DNA of 64,000 bases from Lolliginicoccus suaedae (GCF_008312885.1 NZ_VSSO01000001.1:992001-1056000), one strand, 5' to 3'. Shown: positions 10,768 through 21,075, counted from the stretch's first letter. Numbers and translations are program-made. The notes: generated by a model not told the origin, from the letters alone.

Positions 10768-10773
10768 AGAGTA
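10768..10773 (-). promoter_or_regulatory. Candidate -10 element for leaderless pdxT
   Basis: TACTCT on the minus strand ends seven bases before the pdxT GTG, which would put transcription start at the start codon. No Shine-Dalgarno sequence is present. Confidence 0.5.
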
Positions 10774-10828
10774 GGTCGTTGCCCGGCGAATGTCGAAACA
10801 GTCGCCGGGCAGCCGACCAGCGAGCCCG

Positions 10829-11653
10829 TTAGTCCCGCGGCAGCCGGGTGAGCCCCTCCTGCACCACGGCAGCCACGAGCCTGCCCTCCGCGTCCCAGAT
10901 GCGCCCCTGCGTCAGCGCACGTCCATGGCCGGCATAGGGAGAGGTCTGGTCATACAGCAACCACTCGTCGGCCCGGAATGGCTGCATGAACCACATGGCA
11001 TGGTCGAGCGACGCGAGCTGCACCCGCGAGCGCTCCTTGGGGTGCGGCCCGAGCGACGAGCCGAGCAGCAGCATGTCGCTCATGTAGGCCAGCGCGCACA
11101 CGTGCGCGGTGGGATCGTCCGCGATCTCTCCGCGGTAGCGCATCCACACACGTTGCTGCGACGCGAGCCTCGGGTGCAGCTCGGTCTGGTCCGGCGGCAC
11201 GATGCGCAGGTCCCAGTTGGACCATTCCTTGAGCTCCCAGCGATCCTTCAGCTCCGGCACGTCCGCGGGATCGGGCAATTCCTCGGCCTTCGGCACCGGC
11301 GGCACCACGTCGCTGTGCTCGATGCCCGGATCCCCCACGTGGAAGGACGCCGACATGACGAAGATAGCCTCGCCGTCCTGCACGGCCTGGATGCGCCGGG
11401 TGCAGAACGAGCGCCCCTCGCGGATCCGGTCCACGAGGTACACAGTGGGCATCTTGGGCTTGCCCGGGCGCAGGAAGTAGGCGTGCATCGAGTGCACCCG
11501 GAACTCCGGATCGACAGTGCGCACCGCCGCGATCAGCGACTGGCAGGCCACCTGGCCACCGAAAGTCCGATGCAGCAGCGTCTCCACCGGCTCGCCGCGG
11601 AAGATGTCCTTCTCGATCTGCTCGACATCCAGGACTTCCTCGATCGTGGCCAT
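10829..11653 (-). CDS. tesB: Acyl-CoA thioesterase II
   Basis: Double hot-dog thioesterase that hydrolyses acyl-CoA to free fatty acid and CoA. The 274-residue length is normal. Both hot-dog halves are seen: the N-terminal one with [21 protein letters not shown] and [12 protein letters not shown], and the C-terminal one with [21 protein letters not shown] and [17 protein letters not shown]. An aggaaag ribosome site precedes the ATG. It lies between pdxS and pdxT; the conserved position does not imply a B6 role. Confidence 0.93.
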   Translation of the reverse strand: MATIEEVLDVEQIEKDIFRGEPVETLLHRTFGGQVACQSLIAAVRTVDPEFRVHSMHAYFLRPGKPKMPTVYLVDRIREGRSFCTRRIQAVQDGEAIFVMSASFHVGDPGIEHSDVVPPVPKAEELPDPADVPELKDRWELKEWSNWDLRIVPPDQTELHPRLASQQRVWMRYRGEIADDPTAHVCALAYMSDMLLLGSSLGPHPKERSRVQLASLDHAMWFMQPFRADEWLLYDQTSPYAGHGRALTQGRIWDAEGRLVAAVVQEGLTRLPRD

Positions 11654-11692
11654 GGTGCCCTTTCCTGTTCGATCGTGCTCAGTGGTACCGCG

Positions 11693-12613
11693 TCACCAGC
11701 CGCGCTGGGCGAGCCGGTGGCTGACCGGCACATCATCGACGTTGATGCCGACCATCGCCTCGCCGAGGCCCCGCGACACCGACGCCAGCATGTCCGGGTC
11801 GTCGAAGTAGGTGGTGGCCTTCACGATAGCCGCTGCGCGCTTCACTGGATCGCCAGACTTGAAGATCCCCGAGCCAACGAATACGCCCTCCGCGCCGAGC
11901 TGCATCATCATCGCCGCGTCCGCCGGGGTCGCGATCCCACCCGCGGTGAACATCACCACCGGCAGCTTGCCCGTCCGCGCGACCTCCGCGACCAGCTCGT
12001 ACGGCGCCTGCAGCTCCTTGGCCGCCACGAACAGCTCATCCTTGCTCAGCGCGCCCAGGCGCCGGATCGCGCCCCCGATCTCGCGCATGTGGGTGGTGGC
12101 GTTGGATACGTCCCCGGTGCCGGCCTCGCCCTTCGACCGGATCATCGCCGCGCCCTCAGTGATGCGCCGCAGCGCCTCGCCGAGGTTGGTCGCACCGCAC
12201 ACGAAAGGCACGGTGAACTGCCACTTGTCGATGTGGTTGGCGTAATCGGCCGGGGTAAGCACCTCGGACTCGTCGATGTAGTCAACGCCGAGGCTCTGCA
12301 GGATCTGGGCCTCCACGAAATGCCCGATGCGTGCCTTCGCCATGACCGGGATCGACACGGCGTCGATGATGCCCTGGATCATGTCGGGATCGCTCATGCG
12401 CACCACGCCGCCCTGCGCGCGGATGTCGGCAGGCACCCGCTCGAGGGCCATGACCGCGACGGCACCGGCGTCCTCGGCGATCTTCGCCTGGTCGGGGGTG
12501 ACGACATCCATGATCACCCCGCCCTTGAGCATTTCCGCCATGCCGCGCTTGACGCGCGCGGTGCCGGTCGCATGCTCGGCGGAGTTAGTGGGACTGGAAG
12601 GGGATGCGCTCAC
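11693..12613 (-). CDS. pdxS: Pyridoxal 5'-phosphate synthase lyase subunit PdxS
   Basis: Synthesises PLP from ribose 5-phosphate, glyceraldehyde 3-phosphate and ammonia delivered by PdxT. The TIM-barrel features [19 protein letters not shown] and the phosphate-binding [16 protein letters not shown] are present. The catalytic lysines are those of MLKGG and of [12 protein letters not shown]. The GTG at 12613 is preferred: an aggagt ribosome site lies eight bases before it, giving the usual size of about 306 residues. A longer start at 12667 adds an atypical segment. Confidence 0.96.
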   Translation of the reverse strand: MSASPSSPTNSAEHATGTARVKRGMAEMLKGGVIMDVVTPDQAKIAEDAGAVAVMALERVPADIRAQGGVVRMSDPDMIQGIIDAVSIPVMAKARIGHFVEAQILQSLGVDYIDESEVLTPADYANHIDKWQFTVPFVCGATNLGEALRRITEGAAMIRSKGEAGTGDVSNATTHMREIGGAIRRLGALSKDELFVAAKELQAPYELVAEVARTGKLPVVMFTAGGIATPADAAMMMQLGAEGVFVGSGIFKSGDPVKRAAAIVKATTYFDDPDMLASVSRGLGEAMVGINVDDVPVSHRLAQRGW

Positions 12614-12712
12614 GAAAGTCACTCCTGCACATAAGGCCATCAGGGGGTGGTCTGTTAACCACACCATCCTAGGAGGGCGGCGCCCGTTGCGCGAAGCCGG
12701 ACCCGGCCGCTA

Positions 12713-13810
12713 CTACGTGATGGAGCGCAACGGCGGCACGGGCACCCGTCCGGAGGCCACGCCCTCGGCCTCCACGAGCAGCCCGGCGAGCTCTCGCGGA
12801 TAGACCTGCTCCCCCTGCGCGCACAGCTCACGGATAGCCGCGGCATCGCACCAGCGGAAACCCAGCACCATCCGCGATTCCAGCTCGGTGAGCCCCGTGG
12901 GCACGGGCTCGAACCGGCCGGTCAGGCACACGAAGATCCTCTCCTCGCTGCGCATCGCCGAGCCGTTGAACGTGAACTCCTCGGTGCGATCCCAGACCGG
13001 GCCGATCAGTTCGTCGTCGGTGATGATCCGGCCAGTCTCCTCGGCCACCTCGCGGCGCGCGGCCTCGCGAACGTCCTCGTCGTCCTCGACTCCCCCGCCC
13101 GGGGTGAACCAGAATGCTTGCCCCGGGTCCTCGGGGTCGGTTCCCCGCACGAGCAGCACGCTTCCCTCGCCATCGAGCAGCAATACCCGCCCTGATTCCC
13201 GCCGCGGCGCCGCGGCTGGCTCCCCCATTGGCTCCCTGGCACTATCGGTCGCGGCCCTGGCCGGGGCATGCTCGGGGATGACGCCGCGTGCCACGGTGGC
13301 GCGCAGGTGCTCCACTGGCTGCACGAATTCACGCTCGATGATCTCGAAGAACCGTGGCTGCGGAGCCGTCCCGGCAAGACCGAGCCAGCGCACGGGGCGG
13401 CGATGCCGCAATGCGCGCGTGTCGCCGACAGCATCGTTGTGGAAGCGGCGCGCGATCATCACGCGGGCCTCTGCATCGGCAAGCTCAGCAGCTAGTGGGG
13501 AGGCGAGTTCCTCCATCGCGACCTGGGACAATGCTGCGGAGAGCTGGTTCTCCGCATCCTCGCGGTCACCCCGGTCGGCGCGTTCCGCACGGTCAGCGAG
13601 ACGGGCTATGCGTGGTTCCTCGAGCGCCTGGGCGATCGCCCGGGCCACCACGGCGCGCCGCGCCAGCGAGGCGTCGAGCGACTGCCATGCCTTGTCATAC
13701 CGGATGTGGAGCCGGTCGAGCCGATTGGCGGTGGACAGCAACCATGCCACGAGCAGCACGACCATGATGGCCAGCGCGAGAACGAGTAGCAACACCCAGA
13801 TTGGCAGCAC
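12713..13810 (-). CDS. Membrane-anchored Nudix hydrolase (Rv2609c-like)
   Basis: Protein of 365 residues with an N-terminal transmembrane helix (residues 2-25), a helical region with the LemA-like phrase YDKAWQSLDASLARR, an Ala/Pro-rich linker, and a C-terminal Nudix domain. The Nudix box reads GGGVEDDEDVREAARREVAE followed by ETGRI, with all key Glu residues. The GTG start follows an aggggg site. A similar helix-Nudix protein precedes pimA in M. tuberculosis. The substrate is unknown; anchoring next to phosphoinositide-mannoside genes hints at a membrane-proximal nucleotide-sugar or lipid-diphosphate role (inference). Confidence 0.85.
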   Translation of the reverse strand: MLPIWVLLLVLALAIMVVLLVAWLLSTANRLDRLHIRYDKAWQSLDASLARRAVVARAIAQALEEPRIARLADRAERADRGDREDAENQLSAALSQVAMEELASPLAAELADAEARVMIARRFHNDAVGDTRALRHRRPVRWLGLAGTAPQPRFFEIIEREFVQPVEHLRATVARGVIPEHAPARAATDSAREPMGEPAAAPRRESGRVLLLDGEGSVLLVRGTDPEDPGQAFWFTPGGGVEDDEDVREAARREVAEETGRIITDDELIGPVWDRTEEFTFNGSAMRSEERIFVCLTGRFEPVPTGLTELESRMVLGFRWCDAAAIRELCAQGEQVYPRELAGLLVEAEGVASGRVPVPPLRSIT

Positions 13811-13819
13811 AGCGCCCCC

Positions 13820-14956
13820 TTAGCTCTTCCGCGCCAGCGACCGCGGGACGGGCGACCCCGTGTCGGCCACGGCCTCGTACACGCGCAGCACCTGCCGCGA
13901 GACCACGCTCCAGTCATAGTGCAGGACCGCGACGCTAGCCTCCGCGACAAGCTCGTCCCGGTACTCGCGGTCAGTGAGCACGCGGTCGATGCCGCGCGCG
14001 AGGCTGTCGCCATCATCGAGCTTGGTGAGGCATCCCGCACGGCCGTCGCGCAGGACGCGCCGGAACGCATCAAGCTCGCTCGCCACCACGGGGGTGCCTG
14101 CCGCCATCGCCTCGACGAGCACGATTCCGAAGCTCTCGCCGCCAAGGTTCGGGGCGCAGTACACGTCAGCGCTGCGCAGCGCTGATGCCTTCTCCTCATC
14201 ACTGACCTGGCCGAGGAACCGGAAATGGCTGGCCAGTGGGCCGAGCTCGTCGCGCAGCGCGTCCTCGTCGCCGCGGCCGACAACGAGGACCTCGAGATCG
14301 GGGTGGTGCTCCAGGACGGATGGCAGCGCGGAGACCAGGACCGACATGCCCTTGCGGGGCTCGTCGTAACGGCCGAGGAACAGCAAGGTCTTTCCGGGGC
14401 GCGGATAGCCCTCGAACGGCTGCGCGGTGGCGAAGAAACCGACCCGCACCCCGTTGGGGATCTCTACCGCATCGGAGCCAAGCGATTCGATCTGCCATCG
14501 CCTGGCCAGCTCGGAGACGGCGATCTTGCCATTGATCTTCTCGAGCAGGGGCTGCAGCACTGGCTGCACGGTGCTCAGCATCAAGGACTTCGTCGTGGAG
14601 GTGTGGAATGTCGCCACCACGGGAACCTCAGCGAGGCTGAGCGCGAGCATGGACAGGCTCGGCGCGTTGGGCTCGTGGAGATGCACAACGTCGAACTGGC
14701 CGTCCTGCAGCCATTTGCGCACGCGCTGGTAGGTGACCGGGCCGAAGCGCAATCGCGCGACGGAACCGTTGTACGGGATCGGCACGGCACGGCCCGCCGA
14801 CACCACGTACGGCGGCAGATCCGTGCCCGGCGTGGCGGGCGCGAGGACGCTCACTTCGTGGCCCATCTCGATGAGCACGCCGGCGAGCTCCACCACGTGC
14901 GCCTGCACGCCACCGGAGACGTCGAACGAGTAGGGGCAAACCATGCCGATCCGCAT
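13820..14956 (-). CDS. pimA: Phosphatidyl-myo-inositol mannosyltransferase PimA
   Basis: GT4 glycosyltransferase that adds the first mannose from GDP-mannose to phosphatidylinositol on the cytoplasmic face. The 378-residue protein starts MRIGMVCPYSFDVSGGVQAH, has the GT-B hinge motif FLGRYDEPRKGMSVL and the sugar-nucleotide motif APNLGGESFGIVLVEAMAAG. The ATG at 14956 overlaps the TGA of the acyltransferase gene by one base. Part of the pgsA-acyltransferase-pimA cluster that builds PIMs, lipid anchors of the mycobacterial envelope. Confidence 0.96.
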   Translation of the reverse strand: MRIGMVCPYSFDVSGGVQAHVVELAGVLIEMGHEVSVLAPATPGTDLPPYVVSAGRAVPIPYNGSVARLRFGPVTYQRVRKWLQDGQFDVVHLHEPNAPSLSMLALSLAEVPVVATFHTSTTKSLMLSTVQPVLQPLLEKINGKIAVSELARRWQIESLGSDAVEIPNGVRVGFFATAQPFEGYPRPGKTLLFLGRYDEPRKGMSVLVSALPSVLEHHPDLEVLVVGRGDEDALRDELGPLASHFRFLGQVSDEEKASALRSADVYCAPNLGGESFGIVLVEAMAAGTPVVASELDAFRRVLRDGRAGCLTKLDDGDSLARGIDRVLTDREYRDELVAEASVAVLHYDWSVVSRQVLRVYEAVADTGSPVPRSLARKS

Positions 14957-15861
14957 CAGTGGGCCACTCCCATTCGCTCGAGGCGCGCTGCCGAGAGGTC
15001 CTCCCACCACAGCGGCTGCAGCATGTGCCAGTCCGCGGGGTGCCGCACGATGTTCAGCGAGAACACGTCCGCGAGCTGCTGGGTCGCCCCCGCGAGCCCA
15101 GCTGCCATATCGATCTCGGGCTCCACCTTGAAGCCCCAGCCGTCAGCGGTGAACCAGCAGTGCGCGGGAAGGAGCGCTGCCCCGGTCTCCGCAGCGAGGC
15201 GGGCAGGCCCGGCGGGAAAACTGGTGCGCTGGCCGAAGAAGTCGACCGGGATGCCGCCGGACGTGAGATCCCGGTCGGCCAGCAGGCACACGATCCCGCC
15301 GTCGGCGAGGCGCTCCCGGAGCACCTGGGTGGGCGGAACCTCCCCACCGGTAGCGGGAACGATCTCGAAGCCGAGGGATTCGCGGAACGCCACGAAACGC
15401 TCGAACAGTGACTCGGGCTTGAGCCGCTCGGCGACGGTGGTGAACCTGCCATGGTTCTGCGCCAGCCATACTCCAGCGAGGTCCCAGTTGCCGCTGTGCG
15501 GCAGCGCCGCGACCACTCCCTTGCCCCGCGCGAGGGCCGCCTCGAGGTGCTCGCGCCCCATCACGCTGGCATCGATCGCCCGCGCGGTCTCGGCAAGGTC
15601 CATCGATGGCAGGCGGAAAGCCTCCTGCCAGTACCGCGCGTACGAGCGCATGGCGGCCCGCATCAGGACGTCGGGCACGGCGATCGGGTGGACGCCCATG
15701 ACGCGAGCGAGGTTGCGGCGCAGCTGGACCGGCCCGCCGTTGCGGTTCGCGTAGTCAGCTCCCGCGTTGAACAGTCCACTCGCGACCACGCCGGGCATCG
15801 AGCGGACGAGCCGCCACCCGGAGGCATAGGCGAGGTCGGAGGCTGTCTCGGAGAACGTCAC
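14956..15861 (-). CDS. Phosphatidylinositol mannoside acyltransferase (PatA-type)
   Basis: Membrane-associated LpxL/HtrB-family acyltransferase that acylates the mannose of PIM1/PIM2. The product is about 301 residues. The HX4D catalytic motif is HSGNWD in ALPHSGNWDLAGVW, and the family segment SLGFEIVPATGG follows. The GTG at 15861 overlaps the pgsA stop by four bases (GTGA), which decides the start. Mycobacterial homologue: Rv2611c (PatA). Confidence 0.93.
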   Translation of the reverse strand: MTFSETASDLAYASGWRLVRSMPGVVASGLFNAGADYANRNGGPVQLRRNLARVMGVHPIAVPDVLMRAAMRSYARYWQEAFRLPSMDLAETARAIDASVMGREHLEAALARGKGVVAALPHSGNWDLAGVWLAQNHGRFTTVAERLKPESLFERFVAFRESLGFEIVPATGGEVPPTQVLRERLADGGIVCLLADRDLTSGGIPVDFFGQRTSFPAGPARLAAETGAALLPAHCWFTADGWGFKVEPEIDMAAGLAGATQQLADVFSLNIVRHPADWHMLQPLWWEDLSAARLERMGVAH

Positions 15862-16499
15862 GTGGCATCCCCTCCATCGGTGAACGGCACAACGGTGGTC
15901 GCGCCCGGCGAGCGCCGGACCGCGAGCACTCGCTGGACGACGGTGATGATGCTGCCCACGACGAGCACCCACATCGCGAGATGGATGGCGAAACCCACAC
16001 CGATGCCGGTGAACCCCGCACCGAGCAGGACGATGACCAAGCGGTCGGAGCGCTCCACGAGGCCCCCGTCGGCGCGCAGCCCGCTCGCCTCGGCCCGCGC
16101 CTTCGCGTACGAGACGACCTGGGAGGCGACCAGGCAGATCAGCGTCGCGATCACCAGCGTGGGTGATTCCGCGTGATAAGCGGCCCACCATGCGAGCGAG
16201 CCAAAGATCGCCCCGTCAGCTATCCGGTCACCGGTCGCGTCGAGCACCGCGCCGAACGCGGTGCCGCCGCCCCGCGCGCGAGCCATGGCACCATCGACGA
16301 GATCGAGCAGGACGAACAGTGAGATGATGATCGCGCCCCAGAACAACTGGTCGCGGCCGAACAGGACGATCGCGGCCGCGACGCTCAGCGCGGTTCCCGC
16401 GATGGTGACCGCATCCGGGCTCAAACCTGCCCGGATGAGGGCCCGCCCGATGGGGGCGGTGACCTTCGATACCGAGGGCCTGCCGAACACACTGAGCAT
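15858..16499 (-). CDS. pgsA: CDP-alcohol phosphatidyltransferase (phosphatidylinositol-phosphate synthase)
   Basis: Integral membrane enzyme joining CDP-diacylglycerol to an inositol phosphate, the first lipid of the PIM route. The 213-residue protein has several hydrophobic helices and the signature LVDGAMARARGGGTAFGAVL followed by DATGDR, with all conserved Asp residues. Being first in a cluster with the acyltransferase and pimA matches PgsA1 of mycobacteria rather than a phosphatidylglycerol enzyme. Confidence 0.93.
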   Translation of the reverse strand: MLSVFGRPSVSKVTAPIGRALIRAGLSPDAVTIAGTALSVAAAIVLFGRDQLFWGAIIISLFVLLDLVDGAMARARGGGTAFGAVLDATGDRIADGAIFGSLAWWAAYHAESPTLVIATLICLVASQVVSYAKARAEASGLRADGGLVERSDRLVIVLLGAGFTGIGVGFAIHLAMWVLVVGSIITVVQRVLAVRRSPGATTVVPFTDGGDAT

Positions 16500-16603
16500 G
16501 ATTGCCTGTTCCCTGTTTCCGTGAGGTTTCCTGCCGCCGAGCCTATACGGTGCACGGGCCCGGGGCGGGATGATGCGCGCCCCGGGCGTCGCTCCGGCCG
16601 CGC

Positions 16604-17131
16604 CTATCCGGTGGCGGCCCAGGCCTCGGCCAGCAACGCCCGGGTCTGCCCCAGCAGTTGCGGCAAGACCTTGGTGCTCGCGGTGACGGTGATGAAGTTC
16701 GCGTCGCCGACCCAGCGTGGCACTAGATGCTGATGCAGGTGCGCCGACAACGAGCCGCCCGCCGCGCTGCCAAGATTGAGGCCAACATTGAACCCCTGCG
16801 GACGGGAGACCTCCCGGATGGTGCGTAGCGCGATCTGGGTGAACTCGGTGAGCTCGCCCGCCTCGTCGGGATCGAGATCGGTCAGGTCAGCGACGTGGCG
16901 GTACGGCACGACCATCAGATGACCGGGATTGTAGGGAAAGAGGTTGAGCACCGCGTACACGCTGCTCCCGCGGGCGATGACCAGGCCGTCCTCGTCGGAC
17001 TTGCGAGGGATCGCGCAGAGCGGGCACCCCTCGTCCTGGGTCGGTCCGGTGGCCTCGGCGATGTAGGCCATGCGGTGAGGAGTCCAGATCCGGTCCAGAT
17101 GGTCAGGATCCCCCACCCCCGTATCGGTCAT
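16604..17131 (-). CDS. HIT-family nucleotide phosphorylase/hydrolase (Rv2613c-like)
   Basis: Histidine-triad protein of about 175 residues. The triad motif is HLHQHLVPRW in SLSAHLHQHLVPRW; CPLC and NLFPYNPGHLMVVPYRH are also family-typical. The M. tuberculosis orthologue Rv2613c is known as an Ap4A phosphorylase, so that is the likely activity. I take the ATG at 17131; a GTG at 17155, starting right at the thrS stop (TGAGTG), is equally open, and neither has a good ribosome site. It follows thrS and precedes pgsA. Confidence 0.9.
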   Translation of the reverse strand: MTDTGVGDPDHLDRIWTPHRMAYIAEATGPTQDEGCPLCAIPRKSDEDGLVIARGSSVYAVLNLFPYNPGHLMVVPYRHVADLTDLDPDEAGELTEFTQIALRTIREVSRPQGFNVGLNLGSAAGGSLSAHLHQHLVPRWVGDANFITVTASTKVLPQLLGQTRALLAEAWAATG

Positions 17132-17155
17132 GGCTCGTTCATCGTCGCGCAGCAC

Positions 17156-19213
17156 TCAGGCGCCCTGCCGCTCGCGGATCGCCTCGGCGCTCGGGGCGGC
17201 ATTGATCCGCTCGCCCACCCAGCTCGCTATGGCATTCACCGCCTCGGCGACGGGAACGCCATTGACCTGGGTGCCGTCATGGAAGCGGAAGCTCACTGCG
17301 CCCGCCTCGACATCCCGCGCGCCGGCGAGCAGCATGAACGGCACCTTCTGCGTGGTGTGGGTGCGAATCTTCTTCTGCATCCGCTCGTCACTGGAATCGA
17401 CCTCGGCGCGGATCCCCCGCAGCTTGAGCTGATCGACCACGGCGAACAAGTGATCCTGATGGTCATCAGCCACCGGGATTCCTACCACCTGCACCGGTGC
17501 GAGCCAAGCGGGAAAAGCACCGGCATAGTGCTCGGTGAGCACACCGAAGAAGCGCTCGATGGAGCCGAACAGCGCACGGTGGATCATCACGGGCCGCTGG
17601 CGGCTGCCATCGGCGGCGGTGTAGACGAGATCGAAACGGTCCGGCAGGTTGAAGTCCAGCTGGATGGTCGACATCTGCCAGGTGCGGCCCAGCGCATCCT
17701 TTGCCTGCACCGAGATCTTCGGGCCGTAGAACGCGGCTCCGCCCGGATCGGGAACCAGCTCGAGGCCGGATGCCTGCGCCACCTCCTCCAGGGTGCGGGT
17801 GGATTCCTCCCACGCCTCGTCGGAGCCGACGTACTTGACGGGATCCTTGGTGGACAGCTCGAGGTAGAAGTCGTCGAGGCCGTAATCCTTGAGCAGATCG
17901 AGGACGAAGTTCAGCACGCTCGTCAGCTCGTCATGCATCTGGTCCTTGGTGCAGTAGATGTGCGCGTCATCCTGCGTCATGCCACGGACACGGGTGAGGC
18001 CGTGCACCACCCCGGACTTCTCGTAGCGGTACACCGAGCCGAACTCGAACAGGCGCAGCGGCAGCTCCCGGTAGGAGCGGTGGCGGTGCCGGAAGATCAG
18101 GTTGTGCATCGGGCAGTTCATCGGCTTGAGGTAGTAGTCCTGCCCGGGCTTGCGCAGGGTGCCGTCCTCGTCGTGCTCCGCGTCGATGTGCATCGCGGGG
18201 AACATGCCGTCCTTGTACCAGTCGAGGTGGCCCGAGACCTGGAACAGATCGCCCTTGGTGATGTGCGGGCTGTAGACGAACTCGTAGCCCGCCTCGATGT
18301 GGCGCTTGCGCGAGTAGTCCTCGAGCTCCTTGCGGATGATGCCGCCGCGCGGATGGAACACCGGAAGCCCCGAGCCGAGCTCGCTGGGGAAGCTGAACAG
18401 GTCGAGCTCGTTGCCCAGGCGGCGATGATCGCGCCGCTCGGCCTCCGCGATCAGCTCGAGGTGCTGATCGAGCGCCTCCTGGGTCTCCCAGGCGGTGCCG
18501 TAGACGCGCTGGAGGTCCTCGCGGCTCTGGTCGCCCCGCCAGTACGCGGCGGAGCTGCGCGTCAGCTTGAACGCCGGGATGTGCTTGGTGGTGGGGATGT
18601 GCGGTCCACGGCACAGGTCCGCCCATACCTTCGCGCCGGTGCGGGGATCAAGGTTGTCGTAGATCGTCAGCTCGGCGCCACCGACCTCCATCACCTCGGG
18701 GTCATCGATCCCGGACTTGTCGTCGATCAGCTCGAGCTTGAATGGCTCGCCACTGAGCTCGGCGCGCGCGTCATCGAGCGACTCGACGACGCGACGGGAG
18801 AAGCGCTGGGATTGCTTGATGATCTTGCGCATCCGGGACTCGAGCTTGGTGAGGTCCTCGGGCGTGAAGGGACGCTCCACCTGGAAGTCGTAGTAGAAGC
18901 CATCACGGATGGGCGGCCCGATGCCAAGCTTCGCCTCGGGGAACTCCTGCTGCACCGCCTGCGCCAGCACATGCGCGCAGGAGTGGCGGATGACCATGCG
19001 GCCCTCGTCCGAGGCTGCTGGCACTGCCTCTACCTCGGTCTCCTCCTCGGGCGTCCAGGAGAGGTCCCGCAGCGCGCCCTCGGAGTCCCGCACCACGACG
19101 ATTCCCTCGGCGCCCTTCGTGGGCAATCCAGCCTCGAAGATCGCCTTGCCCGCCGCCGTCCCCGCCGGCACAAGGACACGGGCGATGGCATCTCGATCAG
19201 CGGGCACGCTCAC
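17156..19213 (-). CDS. thrS: Threonyl-tRNA synthetase
   Basis: Class II synthetase charging tRNA-Thr (685 residues). Domains in order: TGS (residues 1-65), the editing domain with [12 protein letters not shown] and a zinc/editing segment, the catalytic core with motif 2 [14 protein letters not shown] and motif 3 [15 protein letters not shown], and the anticodon-binding domain. The GTG start has aggag about nine bases upstream. I looked for a T-box leader in the 170 bases upstream and saw none. Confidence 0.97.
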   Translation of the reverse strand: MSVPADRDAIARVLVPAGTAAGKAIFEAGLPTKGAEGIVVVRDSEGALRDLSWTPEEETEVEAVPAASDEGRMVIRHSCAHVLAQAVQQEFPEAKLGIGPPIRDGFYYDFQVERPFTPEDLTKLESRMRKIIKQSQRFSRRVVESLDDARAELSGEPFKLELIDDKSGIDDPEVMEVGGAELTIYDNLDPRTGAKVWADLCRGPHIPTTKHIPAFKLTRSSAAYWRGDQSREDLQRVYGTAWETQEALDQHLELIAEAERRDHRRLGNELDLFSFPSELGSGLPVFHPRGGIIRKELEDYSRKRHIEAGYEFVYSPHITKGDLFQVSGHLDWYKDGMFPAMHIDAEHDEDGTLRKPGQDYYLKPMNCPMHNLIFRHRHRSYRELPLRLFEFGSVYRYEKSGVVHGLTRVRGMTQDDAHIYCTKDQMHDELTSVLNFVLDLLKDYGLDDFYLELSTKDPVKYVGSDEAWEESTRTLEEVAQASGLELVPDPGGAAFYGPKISVQAKDALGRTWQMSTIQLDFNLPDRFDLVYTAADGSRQRPVMIHRALFGSIERFFGVLTEHYAGAFPAWLAPVQVVGIPVADDHQDHLFAVVDQLKLRGIRAEVDSSDERMQKKIRTHTTQKVPFMLLAGARDVEAGAVSFRFHDGTQVNGVPVAEAVNAIASWVGERINAAPSAEAIRERQGA

Positions 19214-19384
19214 GACAGGGATCTCCTAGTGCTTGGGGGCCCTTCGCCAGGGCCTCGTATTGCCCCGCGCCAGGCATGGCGCCCGGCAACGGATGTGTTC
19301 CAGCCATGGCGGCCGTCGCCCCAGGAGCGCGGAATCCGCCGGCACCGTGAATCACGGCGATGGCTCTACCACAGTACCGGTTCC

Positions 19385-19843
19385 CTAGGAGAGGGGACTG
19401 CCGAGCCAGGGGTGGTCGATCCCGAACCAGCTAGCCGTCAGCCCGATCGCGCCCAGGAGCCACAGCGTCATGACGGTGAGGATGACCGTTCCGGCCGCGC
19501 CCGCCACGCGAACCACGCCATGCTGGCGCTTGTACCAGGCCATCACCGCTCGGTAGCGGCCCAGCGCATCATGCAGGATCCGCCGCGCCCACGGGAACTC
19601 CGTGGCAAGGATGCCCAGCCCCGCGAAGACGATCAACCACCCTGGTCCCGGGTAGGGAATCGCGATCACGCCGATCACCAGGACCACCGCGCCGACGATA
19701 GCCACTGTCACCTGATAGGCCAGCGCCACGAGCGGATGCCGCTTGAACTGCGCCCGCACGGCCCGCATTGCCGCCACTGACCGAGTGGCGACGTACCGGC
19801 GGCGCGACATCACCACGGGCGGTGGATCCTTTACCTGGGTCAT
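19385..19843 (-). CDS. PGPGW-family membrane protein (TIGR02611)
   Basis: Small integral membrane protein (152 residues) with the family signature IPYPGPGWLIVFAGLGILA and about three hydrophobic helices (near residues 43-60, 67-85 and 115-135). It matches the TIGR02611/PGPGW family, common in actinobacteria and without an assigned function. It lies alone between thrS and the csbD region. Confidence 0.85.
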   Translation of the reverse strand: MTQVKDPPPVVMSRRRYVATRSVAAMRAVRAQFKRHPLVALAYQVTVAIVGAVVLVIGVIAIPYPGPGWLIVFAGLGILATEFPWARRILHDALGRYRAVMAWYKRQHGVVRVAGAAGTVILTVMTLWLLGAIGLTASWFGIDHPWLGSPLS

Positions 19844-20178
19844 CCAGTCATCAACCCTTGCCCCGGCTCCTTCGGATGCGCTAGTGAAGCACGCAGCGCC
19901 CCTCGACCGATCTGTCGCGGCACCCCCGCCTCGCGCATGGGCTGATGACTCATGGTTTCATTCTGCCGCGCGGATGCCTCATCACGCCATGGGTTCGTAA
20001 CAATGGGCCCGACGGATGGGTTTCTCCCCCAGCGAACAAGGATCATCGCGGCAAGGCGCGGCTTCCGGGCAAAACGGGTGGCTATGACCAACGCTCGTGG
20101 GGACACTGGAAAGCAGCGGAACGCCCGTGCCCCGCACGGGCCCCGCGTCCAAGCGAAACCAACCCCGGAGGTAGCACC
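19844..20178. other. Gene-free leader region of csbD
   Basis: These 335 bases contain no convincing coding frame. Shortly before csbD there is a small GC hairpin (GCCCGTGC and GCACGGGC, 20123-20141). I could not identify a clear SigB/SigF-type promoter here, although csbD genes are often stress-controlled. Confidence 0.5.
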
Positions 20179-20376
20179 ATGGGTCTCGGAGACAAGATCA
20201 GCAACAAGGCGCAGGAGCTCTCGGGCAAGGCCAAGGAAGCCGTGGGCTCGGCCACCAGCAACGAGGACCTCAAGGCCGAAGGCCAGGCCGACCAGGCCGA
20301 ATCCACCGTCAAGAAGGGCGTGGAGAACGTCAAGGACAAGGCAAACGAGGTCACCGACAAGCTGACCGGCAAGTAG
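20179..20376 (+). CDS. CsbD-family stress protein
   Basis: Small hydrophilic protein of 65 residues beginning MGLGDKISNKAQELSGKAKE and ending in repeated Lys/Glu/Asp helices (VENVKDKANEVTDKLTGK). CsbD-like proteins are usually induced by general stress; function is unknown. The ggaggt ribosome site sits seven bases before the ATG. A strong hairpin follows the stop. Antisense frames over this gene are shadows. Confidence 0.93.
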   Translation: MGLGDKISNKAQELSGKAKEAVGSATSNEDLKAEGQADQAESTVKKGVENVKDKANEVTDKLTGK

Positions 20377-20418
20377 TCCGCGACCCGCTGCTCCGCGCGC
20401 GAGTGCGCGCAGCACGCG

Positions 20419-20453
20419 AGGAGCCCCGCACCGTTAGCTGGTGCGGGGCTCCT
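20419..20453 (+). terminator. Hairpin terminator after csbD
   Basis: A perfect 14-bp stem (aggagccccgcacc / ggtgcggggctcct) with a 7-base loop, 43 bases after the csbD stop. It lacks a T-run, as is common in high-GC actinobacteria. Confidence 0.75.
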
Positions 20454-20507
20454 GTGCTTGCTACGGATCCGGGGCTACTGCGGTCCAGGGATCCTGAGCG
20501 ATCGTGT

Positions 20508-20578
20508 GGTCCCGGCTGGGATCGAACCAGCGACCTTTCCGGTGTGAACGGAACGCTCTCCCACTGAGCTACGGGACC
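20508..20578 (-). tRNA. tRNA-Val (CAC)
   Basis: On the minus strand the cloverleaf is complete: acceptor ggtcccg/cgggacc, D arm gctc/gagc, anticodon stem ttccg/cggaa with loop TTCACAC (anticodon CAC), T arm gctgg/ccagc around TTCGATC. The CCA is not encoded. Confidence 0.95.
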
Positions 20579-20818
20579 TTATGAGCCATCTCGTGACGTG
20601 GTTTCCTGAGGGCTACCGGGCCTGTATCGAACGCCGGAAATCCGCCTCGCACGAACACACGCACGGGTGACAACGAGGAGGAACATTAGCACGGGGCCCC
20701 GCGTTCGCAAAACACGCGCACGGGGCGGGCGCTGCGGGGTGGCGGGGTGCCTGATTGGGAGCCTCCCGGAGAGGCCGGTCCTGGCGGCGCGGGCCGTGCC
20801 GGTGAGGCCGGTCCTGGC

Positions 20819-20890
20819 GGCAAAAGCACCGGATCTCGCTAAACGCGATAGAAGCCATGCCCGATTCTCGGCAGCTTCTATCGCGTTTAG
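20819..20890 (+). repeat. Dispersed hairpin repeat, copy A
   Basis: A conserved flank GGCAAAAGCACC (20819-20830), then ten bases, then a perfect 17-bp inverted repeat: ctaaacgcgatagaagc (20839-20855) and gcttctatcgcgtttag (20874-20890), with an 18-base spacer. The core AAACGCGATAGAA and the flank at the same distance recur at 34019-34089 and 54833-54903. Confidence 0.85.
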
Positions 20891-21075
20891 GGGCGGCCGC
20901 GCTTCACCACGGGCGCCCCAGCCGCCATCGAGCCTGCCCGCGCCCCAACCGCGAGCGGCCATGGCGCTATCGAGCCCGGCCCGCCTCGATGCAGCCACTC
21001 CCCCGCGAAACCGACTGTTCACCAGGCGTCTTCCCAGCGGAGCAGCGAACGACACGCAAGTCCTCCGCCCCGGAT

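Noticed and set aside
10790-12634. 614-codon rightward frame opposite tesB and pdxS
   Set aside because: Spans two well-supported minus-strand genes and shows no recognisable domain.
19214-19384. Possible T-box or other riboswitch upstream of thrS
   Set aside because: I could not find the conserved T-box sequence or a specifier hairpin, and the leader is only about 170 bases.
19840-20415. 191-codon leftward frame across csbD
   Set aside because: Antisense to csbD, which has a good ribosome site and family match.
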